Under the pieces are notes generated by a model. The model searched no databases. It saw only the letters and a list, made by a program, of their open reading frames with translations, and was not told the DNA's origin. Shown here piece by piece: positions 31,950 to 40,748 of a stretch of 64,000 nt of DNA. Source of the DNA: Paulinella micropora. Its lineage: Eukaryota > Cercozoa > Imbricatea > Euglyphida. The DNA lies in NCBI GenBank assembly GCA_009731375.1, contig BJOX01000206.1, forward strand, positions 505,106-569,105, written 5' to 3'. Both the position numbers and the translations under genes were made by a program. The stretch's first letter is position 1. Each line of letters opens with the position of its first letter.

Positions 31950-32039
31950 GTTTTGGGCCGGGGCTTTTTTTTTACAGGCTAGCCTCGCCAGGAACAAAAA
32001 GACTGCCCCGCGCCAGGGTTCGCGCCGGGGGGGCTGCAA

Positions 32040-32375
32040 AACGAGAGGGACAGCCCCCCTCCCCCACTCCCGCCAGTAGGGGGGGCTGGGTCAAACCGCT
32101 CCCCACTCCCGCCAGTGGGGGGAGGGGGGCTGTATCTAACTGCCCTCGTCCCCTGCCAGTGGTGGGGAGGGGGCTGTGTCAAACCGCTCCCGCCAGTGGT
32201 GGGGAGGGGGCTGTGTCTAACTACCCCCCGACCCCGCCGGCAGGGAGGGGGGCCCACGCACACACACCCCCTCCCCCGGGGTAGGAGCAAGTGGCGTGGG
32301 GCAGGCAGGCACGCGAGTTTGAACCAAAGCAATTTTCCTGCTACCTCCGCCTTGTTACAAATCCAGTGCGTGCTG
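32040..32375. other. Divergent intergenic region with CCAGTGGGGG repeats
   Basis: The unit CTCCCGCCAGTGGGGGGAGG and variants occur about five times between 32,058 and 32,220. The region lies between two divergently transcribed genes and so is the candidate promoter region for both. No TATA-like element is obvious. Confidence 0.5.
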
Positions 32376-33410
32376 ATGCTAGCCTGGTGCATCCTGACGC
32401 TGTGGCCAGCACACGGCTGTATCAATGTAGTGTGCCCCGCACACACGAACCGGACCTGCCTGAACCCCGCCCAAACCCTGGCGAGCTGTTCCGAATATTT
32501 TTGTCGCTGCGTAGCGAACGGGCCCGGCCCCTGGACATTTGCGGGGAACGATAGCGTGCCCAGCAGTTCCTTGGCCGTGCCTCTGCCCACCGGCTATGGC
32601 GTGGACACGGTCGTACGCTTCGCGGCGGGTTGCCTGGCCTGGCTGGAGATGTTTGTGCAAGTGGTCGCCCCCGCACAGTTCGGCGTGTCGCGCAAGGACG
32701 CCACGGCGTTGGGGGCGTCGTGCGCCGAGTCGCTGACCAGCCAGGCCGATAATGTCTGGGTGCTGATCAACAACAGTTACAGCAACAGTCAGGAAGACCC
32801 CACGGACCGCAGCAACTTTTTGCTCAGCTTCGACCTGCACAGTAACCACAGCGGAGGAGACGCGGTGTTGCGCCACCGCTGGACCCGCCCCTGCGCCAAC
32901 TGGTCTAGCGCGGAGTCCTACCTGGTGCTGTGGTTTGGCACCAATGTCCCCTACGTGGGGGGGGATTGCCTGCGCCTGGCGCTGGGGCCGTTATTTGCGC
33001 TCGGGGCCGGCTCCTCCTCGGATTGCCGCTGTGTCTCTGGCCATTGCCCGGGGTTGCCAGCCAACTACAGCAGCACGCCAGCCAGCAACGGCTACCTCGC
33101 CTACCACAACTGCGCTCCCCCGGAGCTTATCACCAGCTCTACTAACCCCCCTACCACGAGCACTGCTACCACGGCTGCTACCACGAGCACTACTACCACG
33201 AGCACTACTACCACGAGCACTACTACCACGGCTGCTACCACGGGCAGTACTACCACGAGCACTACTACCACGGCTGCTACTACGAGCAGTACTACTACTA
33301 CTGGCAACCCTACGACCACCGTCGTTCAGACATCCTCGGCCAAGCGACGTCGCATCACTACCGAAAGCTGGCTGGCGCTGGCGTTGGTCGTGTTTTGTTT
33401 AGTCAGTTGA
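32376..33410 (+). CDS. Threonine-rich (mucin-like) surface glycoprotein, possibly GPI-anchored
   Basis: A 344-residue protein. The start at 32,376 was chosen because it gives a signal peptide (MLAWCILTLWPAHG); the frame is open upstream to 32,115 in low-complexity sequence. The ectodomain (about residues 15-250) has many Cys and N-glycosylation sequons (NRT, NDS, NNS, NHS, NWS, NYS). Residues about 255-320 are a Thr/Ser stalk made of TTTTSTTTT-type repeats, typical of O-glycosylated stalks. After a basic patch (KRRR), the protein ends in a short hydrophobic run (WLALALVVFCLVS) with no cytoplasmic tail, like a GPI-anchor signal. I do not recognise the ectodomain. A polyadenylation signal follows at 33,758. 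An envelope or cell-surface role is inferred. Confidence 0.75.
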   Translation: MLAWCILTLWPAHGCINVVCPAHTNRTCLNPAQTLASCSEYFCRCVANGPGPWTFAGNDSVPSSSLAVPLPTGYGVDTVVRFAAGCLAWLEMFVQVVAPAQFGVSRKDATALGASCAESLTSQADNVWVLINNSYSNSQEDPTDRSNFLLSFDLHSNHSGGDAVLRHRWTRPCANWSSAESYLVLWFGTNVPYVGGDCLRLALGPLFALGAGSSSDCRCVSGHCPGLPANYSSTPASNGYLAYHNCAPPELITSSTNPPTTSTATTAATTSTTTTSTTTTSTTTTAATTGSTTTSTTTTAATTSSTTTTGNPTTTVVQTSSAKRRRITTESWLALALVVFCLVS

Positions 33411-33848
33411 GGCATGCCCGCCTCTGCCCATGATCACGGGCTTCCTCTCCGCAGAGAAGGGAGGCCTTGACCCTCCACCAGCGACGCACGCCGAAAATCC
33501 CCACCCCTCTCCCCTTCCCCTCCTCACGCCCTCTACCTTCCCGCGGGGGGGAGGGGTACTGGCGCGCGGGAGCTTTTCCTCGCTCGTCTCCCCAGCACGG
33601 GGGGGGGGGAGAACTGTGGGGCAGGGGGAGATGCAAGAACCTGTGAGCAGGGCTGCGTCAAAGGGAGTAGGGAGCAACGCGAACTGGAATGAGAGTGGGG
33701 GAGGGAGAGGACAGAGAGAACGCAGAAAGCACAGCCCGCCAAGTAGCAACCTCAGAAAATAAAACCTAGAACGTCCAAGCGTGGCCGGAACTCGTGTGTC
33801 TGTTCTTAGCTCCGGCATCGCCAGAAATTCCCGGGGGGACGTCCGGCT
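33411..33848. other. Intergenic, GC-rich
   Basis: No convincing gene. It has poly-G runs and a polyadenylation signal near the right end. The longest open frame (33,430-33,762) has low-complexity content and was not accepted. Confidence 0.5.
33758..33763 (+). promoter_or_regulatory. Polyadenylation signal AATAAA
   Basis: About 350 bases after the stop of the mucin-like gene and 85 bases before the next start on the same strand. It suggests pol II-type transcripts ending between these genes. Confidence 0.4.
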
Positions 33849-36800
33849 ATGAGCTGGCTCTTGTGCCTACTCGCGGCCGCGCATGCCGCCTTAATACGCA
33901 GCTTAGTTTCGGACCTGGTCCAACACCGCAACGATCAGTCACTAGACGATGCACAGGTAGAGCAGCTGATTACGGTAGATTTCGATGCGTGCCAACGGGC
34001 CTTTGCGGACGCGGGGGCCGACCGGGTACGCCTGGTACTGAACCTCACCGCCGGGCGCTCCGTGCCCGTCTGGTTACAGTGCAGCGGGGTTTACTACGAC
34101 ACGCCGCTGGAGCCGGCTGAGTTTCTGCCCCTGAAGCTACGCTTGCACGAACACACCTCGTGCGAGGGCGACATCGTGAACCTGGCGCTGGCGCCCGCGG
34201 CGCGCACGCCCACGCCCGAGGCTTCTACGTCGGCCGAGATCGCCGCCGGCGACTTCTGGGCCGGCAAGACCAACGCCACGGCCGGGGGCCGCCGGCGCCT
34301 GCAGGGCTACGACAATTACCCGCTAGCGAGCACTGCCGACCTGGCCGGCAGCCTCGTCGTGAGTAACATTGCGCAGCTCTGTACCCAACCGCCGGCGACG
34401 CTCTGCCAGAACGTGCGGCATTTCCACCCGGCCGTGATCCGCGGCTACTTGGAAAAGTACTTGGCCGTGGACTGGCGCACGCTCATGGAAGCGGGCGGGG
34501 ACGCGAATTGGCAGAGCGGTTACTGTTTCCAGCAGTACAATTACACACGCATGATCTTCGAGCAAGAACACACGATCGCCAGCGCGTGCTTGGTGCCGAT
34601 GCTGTGCACCGGCGGGGATAAGCTCCCGGGCTACGCGGACCCCGCGCTGCACCAGGCGCGCGCGCTCGAGCTGCACCACACACAGGCCAGGCTGCGCCTG
34701 GCCACGGCCCCGTACATCGTGTGGATGACGCGCAACCCCACGCTGCAAAACTACCTCAACAGCCCGAGAGAGTGGAACAAGAAAGAAAGGCGGAACATTG
34801 ACATTGACGCCGACACGGACCACACGCAGGACTCGTACGACAGGATGAAGCAGCAGGACCAGATGCGCCAACTGGCCGCATTCCAGCCGCTGGACGGGCG
34901 TGCGGCGTGTGCGTCCGTACAGGCCGACTTCTGGGTCCGGGCCCGGCAGGCCGGCCTGATCAGCGCGCACGTGCTGAGCATCACGGGCGTGAGCTTTCGC
35001 GGCGACGCCAACGCGCCCGAGAAACCGCCGGCGGCGGGCGCGCTGGCGCTCGTGCACGACGCGCGCGCCATGTACCGTTGGCTGCAAACGTCGTACCTGG
35101 CGCCGAACCTCGCCAGCTACCCGCAGACGTACGAAGAGGACAGCTACGAAACGTACGCGGCCAAGCTGCAGCGCCCGCGCTCCCAGAGCGGTTACCCTAC
35201 GCAGTGGCAGTGGGACCCGCCGTGCCGCCGGCTGGGGGTCGAGCCCTACGACGCGGTGGCCGAGAGCGTGGCGTGCCGGGGCCCCGAAAGCACCTCGCAC
35301 GGGCCCGACGCGATGTACCCGCGCGTGTTCGCCAGCGACAACCGCTGCAAGTTCACGCCCGGCGCCGCGAACGGCCGGGACATACAGGAGGCGTACAGCT
35401 GCGTGCCGAGCGCCGTGTACGACGCGGGCCCCGCGCACGCGGCGGCCTGGGCGAGCTCCAAGTGCTCCACGTACGACGAGAAGACGCTGTACTGCGCGCT
35501 GGCCGAGGACGCCGAGTCGCCCGCGTCGGCCGAGACCGTGGTGGGCGCCTGCTTCGGCGGGACGCCCGCCGACTTCCGGCGGGCGCTGGTGGCGAGCCTG
35601 TGGGTGCTGCTGGACGCGGACGGGCAGGGTTACGTGGAGCCGCAGTCGGCCGCCGAGGACGCGCTCAAGCTGTACCGGCGCTACTTCTGCGAGCACGGCC
35701 GGCCCGCGTCGTCTCAGTTCTGGTTCCGCTCGGCCGGCAACGCGTCGGACCCCGCCTGGCGGCGTGGCGTCGAGTGCCCCTGCGCCGAGTCGACGAACGA
35801 GGTGCTCAAGGTGTGCCCCGTCAACCCCTGGGAGCGCCTAAACCCCGTGCCGGGCGCCGACCACGGCCGGCTGCGCACGCACGGCCAGCTGCAGGCGTGC
35901 GTGCGCAACCGCGGCCGCAGCTACTGCGCGCCGCTGCTGGATTTTGGCGCTCTGCGGGCCGCGCAGAAGCAGGCCGTCGCCACCAAGGAGGACAAGTGTG
36001 ACAGCCCGTTCATGACTGCGCTCGGGAACACGGAGCACTACTCGGGCAGCCAGCTGTACGCGCTGCTGCTGTTTGCGGCCGGTCAGATCAACGCGCTCGA
36101 GAAGGCCAAGTTCGACTGTACCGAGGCGCGCAAATTCTGTGAGCTCCCGGCCGCCAAGGACTTTAGCACCGAGGCCGCTAGGATGCAAGATTGTCACGAC
36201 GTGCCCGATCCTAATTATCCGGACCGCTGCGTCTCCAAACAGACACACCACACCGCCTTTTTCGGGAGCCCCGACTGCGTCCAGAACTGTCTCATCACGG
36301 GCGAGACGGACCAGCGCCAGTACGACATGCTCAAAGCACTAGTGACCAAGTGCTTCGGCACGCAGACGCTGGCCGAGGCCACGGACGCCAACGCGGCGGG
36401 CGCGACCGTAGCCGACGTGCGGGCCGTGGAGGGCGCCACGTGCCGCTTGGGCCAGGGCGCGCCCACCCGCCTGCCCTCGTTCAACCGGCTGCTGCTCACG
36501 AAGGAAACGTACGACCTGAGCAAGGGCGGGACCGTAGTGGAAGACGATTGCAAACCCTGGGAGTGCACGAGCAAGTCGGGCCTGACGTTCGAGACCAAGT
36601 GCAAGCCCAACTACGTGGTGAGCGAGAGCACGCAGTCGCTGCGCCTCACGGTTGCCAAGGCCGCGCTTGACGTGGCCGCGAACGCCGCGGCGCTCGAGAA
36701 CTTTGTGGCCGAGCTGACGGGCAAGAACAATGGCGGGGCCGGCTCGCTGACCCGGATCGCCGAGCAACAGGTAAAAAACATGCAGGCGCAGGTGCAGGCG

Positions 36801-37424
36801 CTGAACCTGTCGACCGACATGAATGACTGGCTCGACGACATCACGCGCAAGTCGCTAAGCAACATGCAGGATCGGCTGAGCCTGGTCGACTCCAAGATTA
36901 CCAACTACACGGCCCGCTTTGACAACCAGGGGGCCAAGATCACGGGGCACTTCAACGAGCTGGCGACGCAGCTCGGGCGCGTGCGCGTGCAGATCGCGCT
37001 GCTGGACGAGAACAGCGGCGAGGCGATCGCGGAGCTGCGCGTGCTGGCCGAGGCGATCGAGGACTCGCAGGCCGTCACGCAAGGCTTGATGCAGGACTTT
37101 GCCGTCGTGATGGGCAAGTCGGCCGCCAACAGCGCCGAGGTGGCCGCGCTGGCCCGCCGCCTGCTGTACGGCCGCGAGCGCTACGTGCGCCACGTGCTAA
37201 CTTCCGTCAAAACTGGTAGAGCGGGCTCTGTCCCCGAAACTCGTGCCTGCCCCCCTCGTTACCCAGGCATTTTGTGGTCTGCTGGGCCCGCTTTGGTCGC
37301 CTTACCTGCCCTGGGGTGGCCTACGCTGGGGTGCTCGGGCGTGTGTGGGGTGCTTGGGATGTTGTCTGGTGTGTGTATGCTCGGGGGTGTGGTGCTCGGG
37401 TGTGTGTGGGGTGCTCGGGCGTAG
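33849..37424 (+). CDS. Large secreted or envelope-type glycoprotein
   Basis: The frame has 1191 codons. The start at 33,849 gives a signal peptide (MSWLLCLLAAAHA). The N-terminal domain is about residues 14-115. A basic GGRRRLQ site lies near residue 140 and could be a protease cleavage site. A Cys-rich region spans about 170-920, with N-glycosylation sequons including NLT, NAT, NYT and NAS. An alpha-helical coiled-coil region spans about 935-1115 (LNLSTDMNDWLDDITRKSL and similar heptads). From about residue 1120 the frame runs into GTGCTCGGG minisatellite DNA, so the true C-terminus is unclear and no membrane anchor was seen. The gene at 59,248 has the same plan. The helical C-terminal part and basic site recall fusion glycoproteins, but no family match is claimed. 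Confidence 0.7.
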   Translation: MSWLLCLLAAAHAALIRSLVSDLVQHRNDQSLDDAQVEQLITVDFDACQRAFADAGADRVRLVLNLTAGRSVPVWLQCSGVYYDTPLEPAEFLPLKLRLHEHTSCEGDIVNLALAPAARTPTPEASTSAEIAAGDFWAGKTNATAGGRRRLQGYDNYPLASTADLAGSLVVSNIAQLCTQPPATLCQNVRHFHPAVIRGYLEKYLAVDWRTLMEAGGDANWQSGYCFQQYNYTRMIFEQEHTIASACLVPMLCTGGDKLPGYADPALHQARALELHHTQARLRLATAPYIVWMTRNPTLQNYLNSPREWNKKERRNIDIDADTDHTQDSYDRMKQQDQMRQLAAFQPLDGRAACASVQADFWVRARQAGLISAHVLSITGVSFRGDANAPEKPPAAGALALVHDARAMYRWLQTSYLAPNLASYPQTYEEDSYETYAAKLQRPRSQSGYPTQWQWDPPCRRLGVEPYDAVAESVACRGPESTSHGPDAMYPRVFASDNRCKFTPGAANGRDIQEAYSCVPSAVYDAGPAHAAAWASSKCSTYDEKTLYCALAEDAESPASAETVVGACFGGTPADFRRALVASLWVLLDADGQGYVEPQSAAEDALKLYRRYFCEHGRPASSQFWFRSAGNASDPAWRRGVECPCAESTNEVLKVCPVNPWERLNPVPGADHGRLRTHGQLQACVRNRGRSYCAPLLDFGALRAAQKQAVATKEDKCDSPFMTALGNTEHYSGSQLYALLLFAAGQINALEKAKFDCTEARKFCELPAAKDFSTEAARMQDCHDVPDPNYPDRCVSKQTHHTAFFGSPDCVQNCLITGETDQRQYDMLKALVTKCFGTQTLAEATDANAAGATVADVRAVEGATCRLGQGAPTRLPSFNRLLLTKETYDLSKGGTVVEDDCKPWECTSKSGLTFETKCKPNYVVSESTQSLRLTVAKAALDVAANAAALENFVAELTGKNNGGAGSLTRIAEQQVKNMQAQVQALNLSTDMNDWLDDITRKSLSNMQDRLSLVDSKITNYTARFDNQGAKITGHFNELATQLGRVRVQIALLDENSGEAIAELRVLAEAIEDSQAVTQGLMQDFAVVMGKSAANSAEVAALARRLLYGRERYVRHVLTSVKTGRAGSVPETRACPPRYPGILWSAGPALVALPALGWPTLGCSGVCGVLGMLSGVCMLGGVVLGCVWGARA

Positions 37425-37950
37425 TGTGGTGTGTGGGGTGCTCGGGCGTAGTGTGCGGTGCTCGGGGCGTAGTGTGGTGTGTGGGGTGCTCGGGGCGTAG
37501 TGTGCGGTGCTCGGGGCGTAGTGTGGTGTGTGGGGTGCTCGGGGCGTAGTGTGGTGTGTGGGGTGCTCGGGGCGTAGTGTGCGGTGCTCGGGGCGTAGTG
37601 TGGTGTGTGGGGTGCTCGGGGCGTAGTGTGGNNNNNNNNNNNNNNNNNNNNNNNNNNNNNNNNNNNNNNNNNNNNNNNNNNNNNNNNNNNNNNNNNNNNN
37701 NNNNNNNNNNNNNNNNNNNNNNNNNNNNNNNNNNNNNNNNNNNNNNNNNNNNNNNNNNNNNNNNNNNNNNNNNNNNNNNNNNNNNNGCTCGGGGTGTAGT
37801 GTGGGGTGCTCGGGCGTGTGGGGGGTGCTCGGGGCGTAGTGTGGGGTGCTCGGGCGTGTGTGCGGTGCTCGGGGCGTAGTGTGGGGTGCTCGGGCGTGTG
37901 TGCGGTGCTCGGGGCGTAGTGTTGTGTGTGGGGTGCTCGGTGACGAGGAC
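37300..37950. repeat. GTGCTCGGGGCGTAGTGTGG minisatellite with gap
   Basis: About 20-35-base units built from GTGTGGGGTGCTCGGGGCGTA are repeated over the whole stretch, with 155 N at 37,632-37,786. It begins inside the 3' part of the glycoprotein frame. It is the only sizeable tandem repeat in the GC-rich block. Confidence 0.9.
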
Positions 37951-38073
37951 GCGGAAAGAACCCGGGTGTTTTTTGTGAGGAACAGCGAGCGCTACGAGTT
38001 TTTGCCTTTGCTGCACTCTCTTACCCTTTCCCTGTAGCCCTGTTGTGCCCCACTATGCCCCACGGTCCTCGTT
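37951..38073 (+). other. Possible detached C-terminal coding piece
   Basis: Directly after the minisatellite, a frame reads ERTRVFFVRNSERYEFLPLL and ends at a stop at 38,037. It shares the bases GCGAGCGCTACG with the glycoprotein frame near 37,173. It might be the original 3' end of that gene, separated by repeat expansion, but this is speculative. Confidence 0.25.
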
Positions 38074-39885
38074 GTGTGGACGAACGACCGGCGAAGCGGC
38101 TCTGCCCTGCAGTCGTCGTCGTCGAATACAACACTCCTCTGCGTGCGCCCCCGAACCCCCCCCGCCTCGGTCACACCCTCTCGTCCGCGTGTGCGCGGGC
38201 TAGTACTGGGGACCGCAGCTCGCAACGCTCTCCCTGCCTTGTGCTGCTGTAGGACGACTCGATCGGATCCCCGGCCGCTGACGAAACGCCCGTGCAGCAG
38301 CAGGTCCGCAGGGCGCTACATTTGTCGCACCAACTCTCTGTCCCCCCCTCCCGGCCCGGCCTCCCTCGCGCTCCCCGTCCCCCCACTGCGCTCTTTCACT
38401 CTCTTTCTCTTGGCTTGGTCGGTGCAGGCGGTGTTGGCTCCCGACGACGACGCTGCGCTAGAAGCACAGGTACAGCAGCTGCTGCGTGGTGTAGCTGGGA
38501 GTACGGACGCCAACCGTGTGCGACAGGTCGACGACGCCCTAGCGCACCACCCGAAATCCGAGGCCGACCGCGAAGTCATTGCCCGCTTTATGGGCGCCAC
38601 CCCTGAACTGAACCAACCAGGTGATTGCCAAAGCCCCGTCTTTATCACGCTGGGACCCGACGAGGAAATCAAGCCCCTCGTCAAACGCGTGCTAGCCGAA
38701 TTCTACGGGGGGCACCTAGAGTGTTGCCTGGGGGGGACGCCCCGTCACATCCAAGAGCTCCTGCTCCTGCTGCCCGCGGCCCAGGGCTTGGTGCTGCAAG
38801 TGCAATCTGACGGCGCCGCGACCCTCACCGAGGCCGAGATGCTCCCCCTTGCCACCATCGGCCGCCTAACGTCACTGGCTATCCAAGGCGCCAGCGTCAC
38901 GGACGAACTCCTGCGGGCCATCTTCTCGACCCCGATCCCCGCTTTGCAAACACTGCGCATCATGGGAGGCTCTAGCTTCCGCGGGGCGGGGCTGGGCTCC
39001 ATCGTAGCGCAGGCGCCGGCGCTCCTCCACCTGCACTTGCAGCTGGACGAGGAAACCACTACGCTAGAAACGCTCGCCCAGCCCAGCGCTCAGCGCCTGG
39101 TCACGCTAACGCTAGAGGGAGCCGGCATCACGGACGAGCTGCTGCGCACCATCTTTGGCCGCTGGTTCAGCTCGTTGCAGAGCCTCAAGATCGAAGTGGC
39201 CGGGGGAGCCCTGAAGGGGTCGTGGCTCGGCCAGAGCCTCGCTAATGCACCGGCGCTCAAGAACTTGGAGGTACTGAACAGCTCCCGTTTCTGGCCCAGC
39301 TGGGCGAACACCTTCGGCACCCTGCGCCTGCCCCTGCTGGAGCAGGTCCGGCTGGACCTGCACGCGTCGGCGCTGGGCGCCTTTGTGTCCGTCCCCTTGC
39401 TGATCCCGGCGGACGCGGCCGTGGAACTCAGCCTGGATCTGCAGGACTGCGGCGACCTGGCGGCCCTGCTGGCTTCGCTGTCGCAGTTGCTCCTGTTCGA
39501 CGGCAAAGAAATGCACAGGCCAAGCCTGCACCTGACGGGGCTGGGCTGTACCGACGGAGAGGCCGGGCTGCCCCGCCGGTTAGAAACACTGGTGCACGTC
39601 TTGCACCTCAAGTACGTGATCAAGTGCATCAGCTTCAAATTCTCTGGCTTCGTTACGGCCCGTGATTTATTGTACTCCCTGACCCACCTCTTGGCCGGGG
39701 GGGCCCTGAGCGCTACCCTCCCAGACAGTTCACGGCTGCAGCTCAACTTTGTGCACGAGCTGACGGCCAGGCATGGCGAGGCCGGCCACCAGTCCACGTA
39801 CGAAGTGATCAGCGGTAATTTGGGGGCTGTGCCAGCTCGTACAGGCCCGGGGAGGCAGCGCGCCCGCCCTTTTAAAGCAGTGTAG
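38074..39885 (+). CDS. Leucine-rich-repeat protein
   Basis: Open for 603 codons. The first 100 residues are Arg/Pro/Ser-rich and may be untranslated. Around residues 108-122 there is a signal-peptide-like SFTLFLLAWSVQAVLA, with no ATG nearby in frame. The centre (about residues 230-420) has leucine-rich repeats. Two of them, ending in SVTDELLRAIF and GITDELLRTIF, are clearly duplicated, in the style of RNI-like LRRs. LRR proteins usually bind other proteins. The frame ends at 39,885, but coding-like sequence continues to a TGA at 40,028 in another frame (residues such as FNPPSDGSVDYDLG, then HLFRELFGQELPAGN). This implies a one-base shift in the G-run near 39,822-39,826. Confidence 0.65.
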   Translation: MWTNDRRSGSALQSSSSNTTLLCVRPRTPPASVTPSRPRVRGLVLGTAARNALPALCCCRTTRSDPRPLTKRPCSSRSAGRYICRTNSLSPPPGPASLALPVPPLRSFTLFLLAWSVQAVLAPDDDAALEAQVQQLLRGVAGSTDANRVRQVDDALAHHPKSEADREVIARFMGATPELNQPGDCQSPVFITLGPDEEIKPLVKRVLAEFYGGHLECCLGGTPRHIQELLLLLPAAQGLVLQVQSDGAATLTEAEMLPLATIGRLTSLAIQGASVTDELLRAIFSTPIPALQTLRIMGGSSFRGAGLGSIVAQAPALLHLHLQLDEETTTLETLAQPSAQRLVTLTLEGAGITDELLRTIFGRWFSSLQSLKIEVAGGALKGSWLGQSLANAPALKNLEVLNSSRFWPSWANTFGTLRLPLLEQVRLDLHASALGAFVSVPLLIPADAAVELSLDLQDCGDLAALLASLSQLLLFDGKEMHRPSLHLTGLGCTDGEAGLPRRLETLVHVLHLKYVIKCISFKFSGFVTARDLLYSLTHLLAGGALSATLPDSSRLQLNFVHELTARHGEAGHQSTYEVISGNLGAVPARTGPGRQRARPFKAV

Positions 39886-40030
39886 TCCTAGCCTGGAATT
39901 CAACCCGCCGTCCGACGGCTCCGTCGATTACGACCTCGGTCTCTATACCCACAGCTGGCGCCATCTCTTCCGCGAGCTGTTCGGCCAAGAACTCCCGGCC
40001 GGCAATCTCCTGGTGGCGGCGCAGCCTTGA
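39886..40030 (+). pseudogene. Out-of-frame C-terminal end of the LRR protein
   Basis: See the preceding gene. This segment is coding-like only in the shifted frame and ends at TGA 40,028-40,030. Whether the shift is real or a homopolymer consensus error cannot be told here. Confidence 0.5.
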
Positions 40031-40748
40031 CCACGGGGGCCCCTCTCGCACCCAACTCACTCACTCTCGATGAATACTTTTGATTAAAACAAAAAGGTTC
40101 CACACTAGTACTACCCGGCCGCCCCGGTTAAACCCCTCCCCTCCTCACCCGCGTGTCACACTAGCCCGGCGAACTCCAACTACCAGCCGGAACGGGGCGG
40201 ACGTGCGGTGTGCTGGGGGGGGGGGGGGNNNNNNNNNNNNNNNNNNNNNNNNNNNNNNNNNNNNNNNNNNNNNNNNNNNNNNNNNNNNNNNNNNNNNNNN
40301 NNNNNNNNNNNNNNNNNNNNNNNNNNNNNNNNNNNNNNNNNNNNNNNNNNNNNNNNNNNNNNNNNNNNNNNNNNNNNNNNNNNNNNNNNNNNNNGCCGCG
40401 GCCCCTCTACCCGGGGGGAGGGGGCACTCCCGCGCTGGTCTGGGATGCACCACCGCTGCGCTCGCTTTTTCGGGCGGCGGACCAATGGCCAGGTGTACCT
40501 GTCTGCTGTGTCTGCACTGGTACGGTCGTCAGTGTGTGTGCGCGTGTGTTCTGTATACTGGCGTTGGCGTGGCATTGGCAGCTGATCGTTGGCGTGTCGT
40601 GTGGATGGCCAGACGCGAGAACGAGAGAGAGAGAGATGGGGAGAGGGAGAGGGAATTCCTCCAACCCTCGCTCTCCTTGCGTGCTGGGGAGATGGGCAGG
40701 AAGGGTGCGTCCTCTTTTTTTCCTTCATGGCGCTGCTGCTGATAGGCG
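40031..40748. other. Intergenic with poly-G and 166-N gap
   Basis: Gap at 40,229-40,394, with a poly-G run on its left. A short (GA)n lies at 40,623-40,635. No gene was accepted. The region precedes the next plus-strand gene and presumably holds its promoter. Confidence 0.5.

Noticed and set aside
34323-35696. 457-codon minus-strand frame
   Set aside because: Antisense shadow of the large glycoprotein gene in GC-rich DNA. It has no signal, motifs or start context and is Arg/Val-rich as expected for such shadows.
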